A DNA stretch of 6,466 nucleotides from assembly GCA_046582565.1 (NCBI GenBank), contig JAYGED010000154.1, positions 1-6,466 on the forward strand. The letters are read 5' to 3'. Below, piece by piece: positions 6,138 to 6,466 of the stretch. The notes under the pieces are model-generated. The model saw nothing but the letters and a program-made list of their open reading frames with translations. It did no database searches and was not told the origin of the DNA. Both the position numbers and the translations under genes were made by a program. This stretch comes from JAYGED01 sp046582565. Its GTDB lineage: Bacteria; Pseudomonadota; Alphaproteobacteria; JAAXGF01. Each line of letters begins with the position of its first letter. The stretch's first letter is position 1.

Positions 6138-6262
6138 GAATGTCTCCTTCGGGTCAAAAGCAGACATTCCGCGACTACCCTCAGAATGTCCGCTTTCGGG
6201 GGTAGAGCGGACGTAAATCACGGGATGTCCAAGAGTCCGCTTATAGCCATAAGCGGACATTC
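6138..6262. repeat. Cluster of dispersed palindromic repeat units (three hairpins)
   Basis: Copies of GAATGTCyGCTT and its complement alternate through this stretch. Hairpin 1: 6138-6149 with 6158-6169, 12 bp with one mismatch and an 8-nt loop. Hairpin 2: 6188-6194 with 6206-6212, 7 bp. Hairpin 3: 6235-6244 with 6249-6258, a perfect 10-bp stem with a 4-nt loop. Open frames on both strands here give peptides such as MSAFGGRAD and MSAFDPKE, which I recognise as translations of a dispersed repeat in Bradyrhizobium-type genomes rather than proteins. It lies about 95 nt after the MBL-fold gene and could fold in its transcript. Confidence 0.75.
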
Positions 6263-6466
6263 ATCGACACCTCGGATGCCAAAAATAAGGCCAACAATTG
6301 GCTGTGGAATGGATGCAGTTCTCAGGGCGGCGGAACGGTGGTACGATTTCCACGGAGTTGATGTCATCTAGAGAATGTCAGATGAATTGGTAAGTTCACT
6401 CTTAAGGATGGGAGGCGCTGTTGTTGACGAGCATTCATGATCTGGACCCTACGTCCTCTTCCCCCA
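6263..6466. other. Right-edge region without a recognised gene
   Basis: No frame here has a recognisable protein. A short frame ending at 6371 closes with about 20 plausible-looking residues (MDAVLRAAERWYDFHGVDVI) but has no ribosome-binding site or known homology. Frames starting near 6430-6450 run off the edge, and one has GGGAGG (6410-6415) upstream, so a gene could begin here; there is too little sequence to call it. Confidence 0.4.

Noticed and set aside
6138..6262. Possible CRISPR array from the repeated 12-mers
   Set aside because: The units alternate in orientation, are too short, diverge from one another and have no regular spacers; no cas genes are present.
6060..6371. Small proteins of 103 residues (+) and 61 residues (-) over the repeat cluster
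   Set aside because: Their recognisable parts (MSAFGG-, MSAFDPK-like) come from translating the palindromic repeat on both strands, a common spurious annotation.

Overview
The window looks like an accessory stretch of a high-GC alphaproteobacterial chromosome, most likely Bradyrhizobium or a close relative (Nitrobacteraceae). The main pointer is a dispersed palindromic repeat built on AAGCrGACATTC/GAATGTCyGCTT. It produces spurious reading frames containing MSAFGG- or MSAFDPK-like peptides, which from memory I associate with Bradyrhizobium genomes. The gene content fits this: single-copy housekeeping-peripheral genes, mostly alone or in divergent/convergent pairs, with no long operon.

Left edge (1 to about 838): the promoter-proximal part of an IS30-family insertion sequence on the minus strand. 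Its transposase frame is open from 776 to the window edge with no stop, and ends just after the first catalytic Asp. The outer end of the element abuts a fragment of the palindromic repeat, so the IS appears to have inserted into that repeat.

Middle: a GFA/CENP-V-type zinc protein (930-1331, +). A secreted-looking protein matching only the C-terminal half of DUF3179 (1507-2118, +). A conserved uncharacterised protein (2332-3333, -), which I think belongs to DUF6925. A flavodoxin-fold FMN protein (3519-3986, +). A class I SAM-dependent methyltransferase (3991-4656, -), whose stop lies 4 nt from that of the flavodoxin-like gene. A DUF309 protein (4718-5269, -). A metallo-beta-lactamase-fold protein with its metal ligands replaced (5442-6044, +).

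Right edge (6045-6466): no convincing gene. It holds a cluster of three hairpins made from the dispersed repeat, followed by about 200 nt in which I recognise nothing.

The genes do not form an obvious pathway. GFA-type, flavodoxin-like, methyltransferase and MBL-like proteins could all touch small-molecule or thiol detoxification, but the strand layout gives no operon to support a joint role. I see no defence system, CRISPR array, tRNA, rRNA or clearly new multi-gene system. The points most worth a second look are the IS30 insertion into the palindromic repeat, the MBL-fold protein without its zinc motif, and the half-length DUF3179 protein.
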